A DNA stretch of 64,000 nucleotides. Origin: Paramoeba atlantica (Eukaryota; Discosea). Position numbers and translations under genes: made by a program. The stretch is from contig CDRNVI010000021.1 in assembly GCA_977017575.1 (NCBI GenBank), positions 558,001 to 622,000 of the forward strand, written 5' to 3'. Numbering within the stretch: position 1 is the stretch's first letter; each line of letters starts with the position of its first letter. Below are positions 18,672 through 28,500 of the stretch, piece by piece. The notes beneath the pieces were generated by a model, which searched no databases, was not told where the DNA came from, and worked only from the letters and a program-made list of their open reading frames with translations.

Positions 18672-19510
18672 ATGATGGGAAAAATGTATTGTCCTCGCTG
18701 CAAGGTGGACCGCCACGTGTCTTTGGGGGAACCTATACGGTGTGTAATGTGTGCATGCACCATTGAAAGTGATGCAAAGGATCCTTGCATCCAATGTCAA
18801 AGGGTCTCTGTAATCATAGGCACGAACTACTGTCCTCTATGCAATGCTCCAAAGGATTCGGAACGACTTCTGCCCAGTGCCATCGACCATCTTCACGCTC
18901 GTGAGCTTCAAGAGACTAAAATTCTCAATGTGTGTGCAGAGTACGTTGGCCGCATGCTTTGAGGCACGAAACTCATGTTCGGTCACGTGGCACAGGTCCT
19001 TATCTTGATCAAGCGAGCTAAAGATGTTTCCATCAAGCGCTACATCTCTCGGAAGCAATATGCGCATACTTTAATCACCCACGCAACTCCCTGCAAGAAT
19101 TTCTTCGAAACATGTGGCGCATGTACGAGGTTGTGCGTGCGAACGAGAAAATTTTTCTCTTTTTCAAAAAGAGACTACGCGACGATCAAGCAGCTTTGGT
19201 GGAAAGCTTTTTATCGACCTTGTGGGATGCAAACCTTGAAGTTGATCCAAAGTTTTTTTCACCAAATTCAAGATGATGTCAAGGATAAACTTTTGGCTAC
19301 ACTGGAAGGAAGTGAAGTCACTTCCCTTAAAGATGACCTTCTACAACGTCGCATCATCAAACACCGAAAGACAGACAAATTCCACCTCGTCCACGTGGCG
19401 AGACCTCCGCCTCGTAGTTCCATCTCCGCAGAAGCTGAGGTTGAAATCGTAGAGATACGAGATACAAATAGAAGAAATGAGGTTAGCGGTCCGAAACGTC
19501 ATCGGAGCGA
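18672..19510 (+). pseudogene. Zinc-ribbon gene with disrupted frame
   Basis: The first 96 codons encode two or three CxxC pairs (MYCPRCKVDRH, CVMCAC, CIQCQ, YCPLCNAP), each pair typical of a zinc ribbon. A TGA at 18960 follows. Protein-like sequence continues in more than one frame: a helical segment with LQEFLRNMWRMYEVVRANEK (about 19088-19146) in a second frame, then IQDDVKDKLLATLEGSEVTS in the first frame again. At least two shifts are needed, so this looks like a decaying host gene, unless short unrecognised introns remove the breaks. The family is unknown. It is followed by repeats on the right. Confidence 0.55.
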
Positions 19511-19639
19511 CAGTATATTTATCGCCGGTTTTCGGGTCCACTCGGGGCCACCAAGGCCCACTGGGGGCCATGCTGGGTCACTCGGGCCCTGCATTGGGCC
19601 CACTGACTGACACAGAATTTTATTTTATTTTATCACCCC

Positions 19640-20005
19640 ATGCTGATTCAGGTGGCGGAGTGGCAAGAATTCAAAGTTTGAAGCACATGGTGTTCTCAGA
19701 CGGCGAGTTCAAACCCGCTCATCGCATTATTCCCGGCGGCCGCACTCTAGGAGGCTGGGCTGAGAACCGACTAGGCCCAGTATTCGGAGGACCGACCCGG
19801 ACCCTCCCCTCAGGGAAACAGGTCCCTTACCCGGATTACACCTCTTGGGTAAGCCGTGTTGGCGAACAATTCGTCGACGCAGCGTTTTGGTAGCAGTGCG
19901 TTGGTACCGCCTTGGACAAGAGGAAACTGGTAGAGGACGTCGGCCTCGGAATTTCCAAATCAGTCTGCGAAGGGTCTGGCTTGCCAGTGACCGTCCGGAG
20001 TAATC
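19640..20005 (-). repeat. SINE-like repeat family A, copy 2
   Basis: Reverse-complement match to 12690-13025. On the + strand the left end reads TGGCGGAGTGGCA (a good tRNA A-box match) and 47 nt further GAGTTCAAACCC (B-box-like), so the repeat may descend from a tRNA of the Leu/Ser type. The paired arms have decayed, so it is not a functional tRNA gene. Confidence 0.6.
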
Positions 20006-20465
20006 TGGAATTATCTGGACCTCCGAATCTACCAGGCCCTCAGACTCAACCGACTCAGTGACAACCAATTTGAAGGAAATCTTGATCTCACGAATCCATG
20101 TTCTTTTTACTAAGATACAGTTTACGTACCTTGGTGTATTTTCTCTAGTTCGTCTTTTCCTTTCCCGGAAACGAGCATACGCTTAAAACTTTATGCGTGT
20201 TCGTTTCCGGCTGGCGCTAGGGCCGGAAACTCTTCTTTCCTTTGAAGAGGGGCCTCCGCTTCGCACCACCGTGTAGCGCGTCTTCACTGATGTATTTTAC
20301 AACGGATAACAACTCTTTCTCTGGTTTAGTGATGTTTGATCGTCTTCCTGAAAACTTGAATTTTTCTTGAAAGCATGGATCTTTATGTTGAGATTGACCC
20401 TTCAGTTCTTCCTAAGACTTTGCACCCAATTCATTTCAATAATAGAAACATTCGCTATTAATTAA
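20005..20465 (+). pseudogene. LRR gene fragment carrying a structured insertion
   Basis: Before the insertion the frame reads LRLNRLSDNQFEGNLDLTN; after it, SSLMYFTTDNNSFSGLVMF and DRLPENLNF, then LPKTLHPIHFNNRN. These are repeats of the local LRR family without the N-terminal cap, so the gene is a fragment. Between them lies about 180 nt (20098-20279) of non-LRR sequence with two hairpins. A junction near AATCC and GTCTTC would rejoin the LRR register. The fragment also carries ordinary stops beyond 20370. Confidence 0.6.
20098..20279 (+). other. Structured intron-like insertion, copy 1
   Basis: It shares with 53146-53300 the box AAGATACAG (20112), a long hairpin (20165-20210, CCGGAAACGA against TCGTTTCCGG), the segment CCGGCTGGCGCTAGGGCCGG, and a second hairpin (CTCTTC 20230 against GAAGAG 20249). 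Paired positions differ between the copies by compensatory changes. No target duplication or GT-AG ends are visible. Interpretation is open: a non-canonical intron, or a small mobile element with a conserved RNA fold. Confidence 0.55.
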
Positions 20466-20649
20466 AACAGAATATCGTCTCCTCATAAACGCGTAAGTAC
20501 CGTCACCTCCCCTAACTTAGAGGGATGAAACCGGCTAAACTGAAGCGAAATTCGGTTTAAGTTCGGGGTCGGTTCGCTTCGGCTCGCCTGGCGCAGTCTA
20601 TTTACTTCTACTAGTTACTGTGTTTATTCGTCTTTCTTATTCGTCTTTA

Positions 20650-20880
20650 TGCTGGTCATGCTCTGCCAATGTAAGAACGGCTTTTCTGTCCAAGTTGACA
20701 AGTGAACTTTTCTCGTCATAGCAAACAATGTGACGAAGCTGTCATATTTGTCGATAATTTCACGGCACGCTTCGAGAAGGGCGTAGCACGCTCAATATCT
20801 CCGGTTTCCTCGAAGCGTTTTACCCACAACTTTACAGTGCTGTCGTGGACACCTAGGTAATGCTTCCCTATTCGGAAGAA
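20650..20880 (-). pseudogene. Tc1/mariner transposase fragment
   Basis: The - strand reads HYLGVHDSTVKLWVKRFEET and GDIERATPFS, the second helix-turn-helix of a Tc1/mariner transposase, followed by a decayed stretch with LDRKAVLTLAE. The catalytic DDE/D domain is absent. Old and inactive by appearance. Confidence 0.55.
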
Positions 20881-21290
20881 TCATGCACAACACAAAATGC
20901 TAGTCAAACCAAAAAGGCATACCAATCTTATTAGCCTGAAGGATTGGCCTGAGTATGCCTTTTCGGTTTTACAAGACTCCTTCAAGGAGTCTTGTTCGCA
21001 TTTCTTTGGAAAGTTATGGAACAACCATATCTGCTGTCCTGACTTTACTCTCGAAAGAGCAACGTAAACGGAAGCGTGAGTCAGCATACATCTGTGATAA
21101 GTTTATGGGCGTTGATTAAGATCAACGCACAAATTTCCCAGGACAGCAGCCCCTTGAACTTTGTGAATCGAATAAGAAAACCCGCAGCCAATTTCTAGTT
21201 CCTCGTCCAAGTCGTTCTTTCTAAACTCTACAGTCACTTTTTCGTCCAATGTGGTAGTGGCTATTCCGATAACGGAAAAATAAGTGCAGT
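20881..21290 (-). pseudogene. Pif1/Helitron helicase C-terminal fragment
   Basis: The - strand reads GCGFSYSIHKVQGAAVLGNL (helicase motif V/VI region, compare the AYAITVHKSQG block of Pif1) and, after one stop, VYVALSRVKSGQQIWLF (final Pif1/RecD motif). Only the last third of the helicase domain remains. It may come from a Helitron or from a stand-alone Pif1 gene. Confidence 0.6.
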
Positions 21291-21702
21291 CTAGTATTTC
21301 GCCCAGGCATCATTTTTCTGTCATGTGTGCTTCTAGGCACTGTTTCGTTGTCCTGGGGCAGAGTAACGCCTAGTGGTCTTAAAGGGGGGCCACCATGGTG
21401 CATGGCTCCCCGAAAAAGCTGGGAACCATCCTTGAAAAACCGACAATTAGAAATCGCCATTGATTTCAATGGGATTGAGTCGGTTTGCCCCGTTTCGTTC
21501 AGGTGCCGTTTTTTTAAGTTTCACCTCTCTAACTAGGAATATTTTCTCGCGATGTGATGCTTCCTGTCCATCTCCTTGTACTCACCATCCTCACCCTACC
21601 AATTCTTATAATTCCTCATTTACTCTCCTTTCGTAGTTATTTTCTTTATTTCTCTCTCCCTCTCCCTCTTTCTTTTCCTTCTCTCCTTCTTCTCCCTCCC
21701 CC
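21291..21702. other. Spacer and C/T-rich leader of H2A.Z
   Basis: No gene. From about 21640 a very strong C/T tract (CTCTCCCTCTCCCTCTTTC) runs to the H2A.Z ATG; no AG separates tract and ATG, so the acceptor may lie upstream at TCGTAG near 21636. Confidence 0.4.
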
Positions 21703-22260
21703 ATGGCCTCCGAATCCCTCGGCCTCTCCCCCGAACCCTCCCCCTCTCCCCTCCGCGATAACTCACCCCCCTCCTCCCCCACCCTCCCCCCCGCATTACC
21801 CGGCACCACCACCACCACCGGCGCCAAAGTCGCGGCCAAAACCCGCGGCAAGGGCGGCAAAGCCAAGACCGGGAAATCCGCCGGCAAGACCAGCGGGAAG
21901 GTCCGCAAGCCCCCGCTGTCACGCTCCGCTCGGGCGGGGCTGCAGTTCCCCGTCGGCCGCATCCACCGTCGACTAAAACAGGACTTGCTCCGTCACCAGC
22001 GCTGTGGGACCAGTGCGGCGATCTACACCGCGGCGCTGGTGGAGTACCTCACCGCGGAGGTGCTGGAACTCGCCGGCAACGCGTGTATGGATCTAAAGGC
22101 GAAACGGATCACCCCGCGGCATATCCTCCTCGCGGTGCGCGGGGATGAGGAGCTGGACGCGGTGGTGCGGGGGACGATTCGTGGCGGGGGGGTGGTGCCG
22201 CAGCTGCACCGGATGCTGCTGAAGAAGAATAAGACGCCGAAGAAACAAAAGAGCGGCTGA
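21703..22260 (+). CDS. H2AZ: Histone H2A.Z variant
   Basis: 185 residues. The histone fold starts at [20 protein letters not shown] and continues with [20 protein letters not shown], the H2A.Z-type block [20 protein letters not shown], and [19 protein letters not shown] and RIH are H2A.Z rather than canonical H2A signatures. H2A.Z marks promoters and, in kinetoplastids, boundaries of polycistronic units. The N-terminal tail is about 70 residues, Pro/Ser-rich and then Lys/Gly-rich, longer than the animal tail (about 15-20) but like the long basic tail of Trypanosoma H2A.Z; QRCG before AAIY is also shared with that lineage. The coding sequence is very G+C-rich and starts in a C/T tract. Confidence 0.92.
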   Translation: MASESLGLSPEPSPSPLRDNSPPSSPTLPPALPGTTTTTGAKVAAKTRGKGGKAKTGKSAGKTSGKVRKPPLSRSARAGLQFPVGRIHRRLKQDLLRHQRCGTSAAIYTAALVEYLTAEVLELAGNACMDLKAKRITPRHILLAVRGDEELDAVVRGTIRGGGVVPQLHRMLLKKNKTPKKQKSG

Positions 22261-22627
22261 GAAAAGGGGGTGGGGGGGGGGGTAGAAGGGTAGGATTGTG
22301 TATACAGATACGTGTATGGTATGTGCTGTGTGTTTGATGCTTTTGGGTAATCAACATTTAGATTAGTTGTGCTCAGATTAGCGAAAGGTGTAGTTTTTTA
22401 TAGTTGTTTGAGGCGATCAATGATGCGCTGTTAAGTGCGTATTAAATTTTTTTCACATGCCTTTCTCGGCTATGGGGAGAGATTTTTTGCTCGGTAGTCT
22501 TACGTAATTTCTTTAGTTTAAGTACAGATTACATTTAATTAAAATATAAATATTTAAAATAGAATTCCGTCTTCTTTTATTCTTACTGCTTTGATTTCTA
22601 ATGACCTAGTGCCGCATAGAACAGAAA
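22261..22627. other. Intergenic spacer
   Basis: AT-rich; a G run follows the H2A.Z stop. No feature recognised. Confidence 0.4.
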
Positions 22628-23137
22628 ATGTGTCTTAGCAAAGAAACACCGTCTGTGGTTGCGCAGGGATATCGCTCTTCTCATGGGTTTCGACCCCCTG
22701 CGCAACGCAAGGCACGAGATACGAGTCCTTCAAGCCACACCCCGCATTTTTCGAACAAATCTTCAACAAATCTAAGGAAATACTTTTCCCTTGTTGCTGA
22801 ATGGGCTTCAACAGTGTCTCAACATGCACCGGAGGATAATGTCTGTGTATCAAATGGAAATGTGGATCAGACGGAAGAGGTTGAAACCACAAGTGTAGCC
22901 GAAGAAAGGGAAGAGAATGACTCACTTCTCTTCTTGCAACAGTCCCTCTCTAAACACATGGCGAGAATGAATGAATGCGGGACGCCTCCCACATGGTCGC
23001 AGGTTGACACCAGTACGGATGATGTGGATTTTGCGCGACTTCCCCACTACCCATTCGCACACACCAGCAAACTTTTGAGAAGGACAGTACAACTCAAAAC
23101 CACGAATAGAAATAATCATTTTACGAGACGATGTTGA
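22628..23137 (+). CDS. Unidentified Ser/Thr-rich protein, 169 residues
   Basis: An ATG-to-stop frame with normal codon use. The product is hydrophilic and probably mostly disordered: a basic start (residues 10-50), an acidic centre (EEVETTSVAEEREEND) followed by the helix LLFLQQSLSKHMARMNE, and a basic end. No domain is recognised. A + strand position between H2A.Z and the next gene supports it as real, but the evidence is coding potential only. Confidence 0.5.
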   Translation: MCLSKETPSVVAQGYRSSHGFRPPAQRKARDTSPSSHTPHFSNKSSTNLRKYFSLVAEWASTVSQHAPEDNVCVSNGNVDQTEEVETTSVAEEREENDSLLFLQQSLSKHMARMNECGTPPTWSQVDTSTDDVDFARLPHYPFAHTSKLLRRTVQLKTTNRNNHFTRRC

Positions 23138-23595
23138 ATAAACATTGCGCCTACTATTTATAACTTTAGCTGGAAGCGAAACGGTGTTAAAGCTTTCGCC
23201 CACTACCCCATTGCAGCTTCATGATCGCTCTAATACCAAATCGGAAGTTTTATCGTTTCGCTGAATCGTGTGGAAGATGATGGGGAACGTTTGGGATTGT
23301 TTTTAAGTTATTTTACGAATAAGGTCTCCCCTTCGCTAGTAATCGCTCAACACTGGTACGGTATTTTTCTTACATATCGTATGCCGGGGTATTATACCTA
23401 CCCCGGTATGTATACATACCACTGTACGGGTATTGAGGCATTGTTTCAATGAATTCTGTATTAGATCATGGGAACAATTTAATAGAAGTAATGGATGTTA
23501 CAACACCTATGGTGTTGTTCCTCTGATGATCGCACTATTTTCGTATGCAGTCTAGAATTCTTGCAATTTCATTTGACTTTTTCTTGCTGTGGTCA
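23138..23595. other. Intergenic spacer with small palindrome
   Basis: At 23376-23415 GCCGGGGTA and TACCCCGG face each other around a 7-nt loop. The rest is AT-rich. CTATTTTCGTATGCAG (to about 23550) is a candidate trans-splice acceptor. Confidence 0.4.
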
Positions 23596-24951
23596 ATGGA
23601 TGAAGACTGTTCATACAGCTTGTCAAAAAATTGGATCCTGTATAAAAATTACGTACCGTCATTCCCGCAAAACTCACCTTCAGATATCAATGGCATCTTT
23701 CCTATATCAACGATGCGTGATGTTGCCTCTGCAATTAAAGAAATGTCTCACGAAAAGGGTTGCAGTTACACGCTGATGTGGTCTTGGATGTGTTCATACA
23801 AAGATTTTGGAAAACGGATGCTCAATTTTTGTGAACAAACCTATGAAGGATCAGAGGAAGGCAGTACAGCAAACTATGCAGATGACCTCTTTTTGGGAAA
23901 GTTCATTATAGGCGACCAAGTGTCAGATCCCCTATTGCGCCACAAAATTCGGGTTCGTCTCTTTCTTTGCGTTGTGGGAGATGCCACATTGCCGTCACTG
24001 GGAATCGAGCATGCTTGTGGTCTTCGCTTTGGCCACACAAAAACGGAACTCCTAGTCGGCTCTCGCTTTCCTTTTGAAAATTCGCGTGCGGTATGCGGTT
24101 GGCTCAGCGATTTCACGCTTGCGAGCACTCACTTTGAACAGTTGCAAGGAAGACATGAAAAATCTTTGTTGGAAAGAAAGGCATCTGACAAACGTGATTT
24201 TACCTCAAACTTGGATCTAAAATATCAAAATTATTGGGCCGTCGGAGAATCAAAAACAAATCTCGTAGAGAAGAGTCTTTTTGTGAAAGGCTCAACTTAT
24301 GCTGCTTCACCACATGACCCTGGTAATGTCGATAAATTTTACGATAAGAATTCTAGAATGCATGCAGATAAAATCCAGGCGGATGATAAAATTTGGAAGA
24401 AAGGCTTTCGTATAGAATCTCTTCTAAGAGGTAATAGGGAAGAATCGGACTCCGTCGCTAAGGTGCATTCTACTGCGCGCAGCGAACTCGCCGCATCATT
24501 CATGCAAAATAAAAACTCGAAGTTGCCTTCAATAAAGGAGAACTCGGAACTTCATAGAGAATCAGGGCAAGCGGATGTTATAAATATTGTGAAAACAGTT
24601 CCTCCTCAAATACCATGTGAAAAGAGGCGAACTAAGGGGAATTGCTCTGCTCCTACAGAATCTACGAATTCGGCGACAGGAAATAAACGAATTTTTATGC
24701 CCGAAATTCCTTGCGAGAAAAAGAATTTTGCAGCACCAGCGACGCGAAAGGTAAGAAAAACGAAAAATGAGAATTATTCAAGTACTTTCGGAGAGATTTT
24801 TCGAAGATATCTTTCTTTGTCCACATGGATAAGGAGAGAGCTCTGGGAACTTTCACTGGCATTTCTCTTAATTGTCATAACAGTTTTGTACTTTACGGGG
24901 TCAAAGATCGTCGAGCTAATTTCTCTATTTATTGGAGACGTCGAGTGGTAA
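23596..24951 (+). CDS. Divergent eIF4E-like protein with C-terminal membrane anchor
   Basis: Residues 1-190 follow the eIF4E order: YSLSKNWILYKN at the start, then INGIFPISTMRDVASAIKEM (compare the ISTVEDFW helix), then IRVRLFLCVVGD (compare LLCLIGE) and ACGLRFGHTKTELLVGSRF. The cap-stacking tryptophans are not where expected, so cap binding is doubtful. Residues 200-410 are a charged linker. A single hydrophobic helix near the end (LSLAFLLIVITVLYF) would make it a tail-anchored protein, probably of the ER. An in-frame ATG at 23545 adds 17 residues, but it overlaps the likely CAG acceptor, so I start at 23596. The eIF4E call rests on pattern and block order, not on a search. Confidence 0.55.
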   Translation: MDEDCSYSLSKNWILYKNYVPSFPQNSPSDINGIFPISTMRDVASAIKEMSHEKGCSYTLMWSWMCSYKDFGKRMLNFCEQTYEGSEEGSTANYADDLFLGKFIIGDQVSDPLLRHKIRVRLFLCVVGDATLPSLGIEHACGLRFGHTKTELLVGSRFPFENSRAVCGWLSDFTLASTHFEQLQGRHEKSLLERKASDKRDFTSNLDLKYQNYWAVGESKTNLVEKSLFVKGSTYAASPHDPGNVDKFYDKNSRMHADKIQADDKIWKKGFRIESLLRGNREESDSVAKVHSTARSELAASFMQNKNSKLPSIKENSELHRESGQADVINIVKTVPPQIPCEKRRTKGNCSAPTESTNSATGNKRIFMPEIPCEKKNFAAPATRKVRKTKNENYSSTFGEIFRRYLSLSTWIRRELWELSLAFLLIVITVLYFTGSKIVELISLFIGDVEW

Positions 24952-25517
24952 CATGGCTTTTAACACTTCGTTCAAAACGTCTTTTTTTGAAATTGGTCTC
25001 AAAACTTGACCAAATATTTACATTCCTGCTGAATTATGTGTATGTACATAGTTGGCATTAATCCACTCGTATGTTTCCTGCGAGTTGCACGGTACAAGTA
25101 CCAGTACAAATATTTTTGTATATACATTATTTATTATCGGCAATTGTACATGGTTTATTGGTACTGTCCCCCTCCCCTTAAGCGCACCCGGTCAGACCCC
25201 CCGTTTAAGCGCACATAGAGTTGAGGTGAAGTCTCCGGCGCCGCTAAGCGGCGCCAATGTTTTTTTATGTACTGATTCAGACCCCCTCGTTGAAGCGCAC
25301 ATTTCACGGAAAACGAGGTGCGCTTAAACAGGGGGGACCGTATATCTACATCTATCAATAGAGTTGAGCCTACTTTGCCATAATACTTTGAGCCATAATA
25401 AATAAGAGTACGAAATAGTAATGATAAAAAGGTTTTATATCGCTTATTATCGTTTTATATCGCTTTATAGCCACTTTTGTATCCGGGTTATTCATTTTGC
25501 GTCGACATACAATATTA
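24952..25517. other. Spacer with MITE D
   Basis: Apart from the element at 25162-25342 it is AT-rich DNA without a recognisable gene. Confidence 0.4.
25162..25342. mobile_element. MITE-like element D, copy 1 (181 bp)
   Basis: Inverted ends TACTGTCCCCC and TACGGTCCCCC bounded by TA. Inside, the motif TTAAGCGCACC occurs at both ends, more than once per side, spaced by TCAGACCCCC. A GGCGCCGCTAAGCGGCGCC palindrome lies in the centre. The copy at 54850-55033 is the same element in the opposite orientation. Confidence 0.8.
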
Positions 25518-28500
25518 ATGAAAGGCGCATCCAGTATATCGAGTACGCGCGTAGAGAAATTGCGTTCCATTGAAAAGGCATCTCAAGAACTCTGGTCGAA
25601 AGAAAAAGTCTTCGAAGCAGACGCCCCATCGAACTTCGAGAAGAACGAAAACAAGTATTTTGTGACATTTCCTTATCCGTATATGAATGGTTTGCTTCAT
25701 TTGGGACACGCTTTCTCCTTATCTAAGTCAGAGTTCGCGGCCGGTTTTGCTCGCATGAAAGGCAAGCACGTATTATGGCCATTTGGTCTTCATGCCACAG
25801 GAATGCCCATTGCTGCCTGCGCAAAGAAACTTGAAAATGAAATTGAAAATTTTGGCAATCCTCCGATATTTCCGAGTGAAGAGACAGTGGAGAAAGCGGA
25901 TTCGAAACCCCTATCTGGCTCCGAGATCGTTGCATTCAAAAGTAAGAAAGGAAAAAAAGGTCCTGCGGCGAAGCCACAGTGGACTATCCTGGAGGAGATG
26001 AAGTGCGATAATATTTCTGAATTTAGAGACCCGGAACATTGGCTAAAAGTCTTTCCTCCACGGGCTCTTGAAGATCTCAAGGCATTTGGTGCTCGCATTG
26101 ACTACCGCCGTTCATTTATCACAACGAGTTTGAACCCTTACTATGACGGTTTTGTTCGTTGGCAATTCGACATACTAAAAAGGGGCAAAAAAATAGCCTT
26201 CGGTAAGCGCTATACCGTATTTTCACCCCTTGACGAACAGCCGTGCCAAGATCACGATCGTGCCTCAGGAGAAGGAGTTCTTCCTCAAGAATACACCTTA
26301 ATAAAGCTTCAAGTTGCCGATCCCTCTTCGCATCCAGCGATTTCTCGTTTTGCAGCGCTCATTGGCTTTCGCTCCGTCATTTTTCCTGCAGCCACACTTC
26401 GCCCTGAAACAATGCCTGGGCTTACGAATTGTTGGGTATCCCCAAGCATAAACTACAGCGCGTATCTTGTCCAAAACGAAATTTTTATTATGACAAAGCG
26501 CAGCGCAAGAAACCTGCGTTATCAAATGCAAGGCATGGGATCAGATTCTCTTTTTGAAGTCTCCGGACAGGATCTCGTGGGCACACGACTGCTAACACCC
26601 ATGGGACCATATGCGTCCGTGTACGCGCTGCCGATGGACACCATTTCCGAATCCAAGGGAACCGCAATCGTGGTGTCTGTGCCCTCCGACAGTCCTGATG
26701 ACTTTATTAATCTACAAGCGCTGAAACGAAAGCCGGATTATCGATTTAAGCTTGGACTTAACGATGAGTGGATTATGAATTTCAACCCCGTGGCGATTAT
26801 CCAGGTTCCGAACAGCGAACTTGGGGAAAACTCAGCAGAGGTGGCGTGCGCTATCCACCAAGTCAGTGGACCAAAAGACGCGGAGAAGCTTTTAGCCGCG
26901 AAGCAAATGACCTATCGTGAAGGTTTCTATCGAGGGGTTATGATCACAGGCCCGTACTGTGGCAAACCGGTGAGCGCGGCTAAAATGCTGGCGAAGAAAG
27001 AGATGACAGAAAGTGGCCAGGCACTTGCGTACTCCGAGCCCGACGGGTTGGTCATCTCCCGTAGTGGAGACGAATGCGTGGTGGCGCTGGTCGACCAGTG
27101 GTATCTCCGGTACGGGGAGGAGAGTTGGAGAGAAGCTGTAGAACGCCATGTCGCGCAAACAATGGAATGTTACAGCCCGGCAGTGCGAAATGGTCTCTGT
27201 GAGACGCTGTCGTGGTTGGGAGATTGGGCGTGTAGCCGAACTTTTGGTCTGGGCTCGCGACTGCCGTACGCGGGGGCTGAGAGGTATCTCGTGGATTCTC
27301 TTTCGGACAGCACTATTTATATGGCGTATTATACCATATGCCACTTGTTGCATGGGGAGGATAACATCGATGGATCACGTCCTTCTCCAGATTATGGCAT
27401 TGAGGCGTCGTCCATGACGAACGAGGTATGGAATTACATTTTCTTTGGAGAATTCGAGCCTGTTGAATGTGGAATTCCAAGTTCACTCCTACGTCGCATG
27501 AGAAGAGAATTTCTTTACTGGTATCCTGTAGATTTGCGAGTCAGTGGTAAAGATTTAATTCAGAATCACTTAACTATGTGCCTTTATAATCACGCCGCTG
27601 TCTGGCCCACCAAACCAGAGTTATGGCCTCGGGCATATTATTGTAACGGTCACATCCTTGTCAACAAAGAAAAGATGAGCAAATCAAAAGGTAACTTTAG
27701 GACCCTAAAGGAAACTGTTGATCAGTACACTTCTGATGCTGCGCGACTGGCTTTGGCCGACGCGGGTGATTCGTTGGATGATCCTAACTTTGTTACCAAC
27801 AATTTACCTTCTATAATTTCGAAATTGGGCCAGATTATCGATTTCTGTGAGGACTTTGTCAGTTCCAGGCAGAAGATGCGCGACGGCAAAAGGAACCTTT
27901 TTGATAAAATATTTGACAATCACATATCGCACTCGATAGTAGAATGTGAGAAGGCGTATACGAATATGCAGTTTCGAAACGTGTTACATTGCATGTTTTT
28001 TGATCTGACGAACGCACGTGATGAATGGAAATTATACTGCGGAGCTGAGGGACTTCATCATGACATTGCTCGCAGATATGTGGAAGTTCAGGCCAAACTA
28101 TTATGCCCTATAGCCCCCCATACGGCAGAGCATATATACCAAAACTGTGTTGAGGTATATCCCGGGAAGCTCCCATCAATTCAGTCTTTTGGAGTACAAT
28201 GGCCCGATGCCCCCAAAGTCAGTCTGGCATTGCAACTGACTCAGAAACTACTGCAGGATACTTTGTGTGATATTCGAGGGAATTTAGTGAAAGCGGTAAA
28301 GAAGCGTCCAAAAATCAATGCCGTTCGTATATTCGCTTCCTCGTGTTACACTTCCTGGCAGCGGCATGCTCTTACTGTAGTATCAAAGGAAAAAGGTGTT
28401 ACACAGGGAATTTTTGCTGTTGATGGAGATGTCGCAAAACTATATGCCAGTCCCCTTAAAAACCATGCCGAAACATCTAAGTACGTAGCAGATGCACTCT

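Noticed and set aside
19640-19760. Functional tRNA-Leu gene
   Set aside because: A and B boxes are good, but T-arm and acceptor pairing fails in both copies of the repeat.
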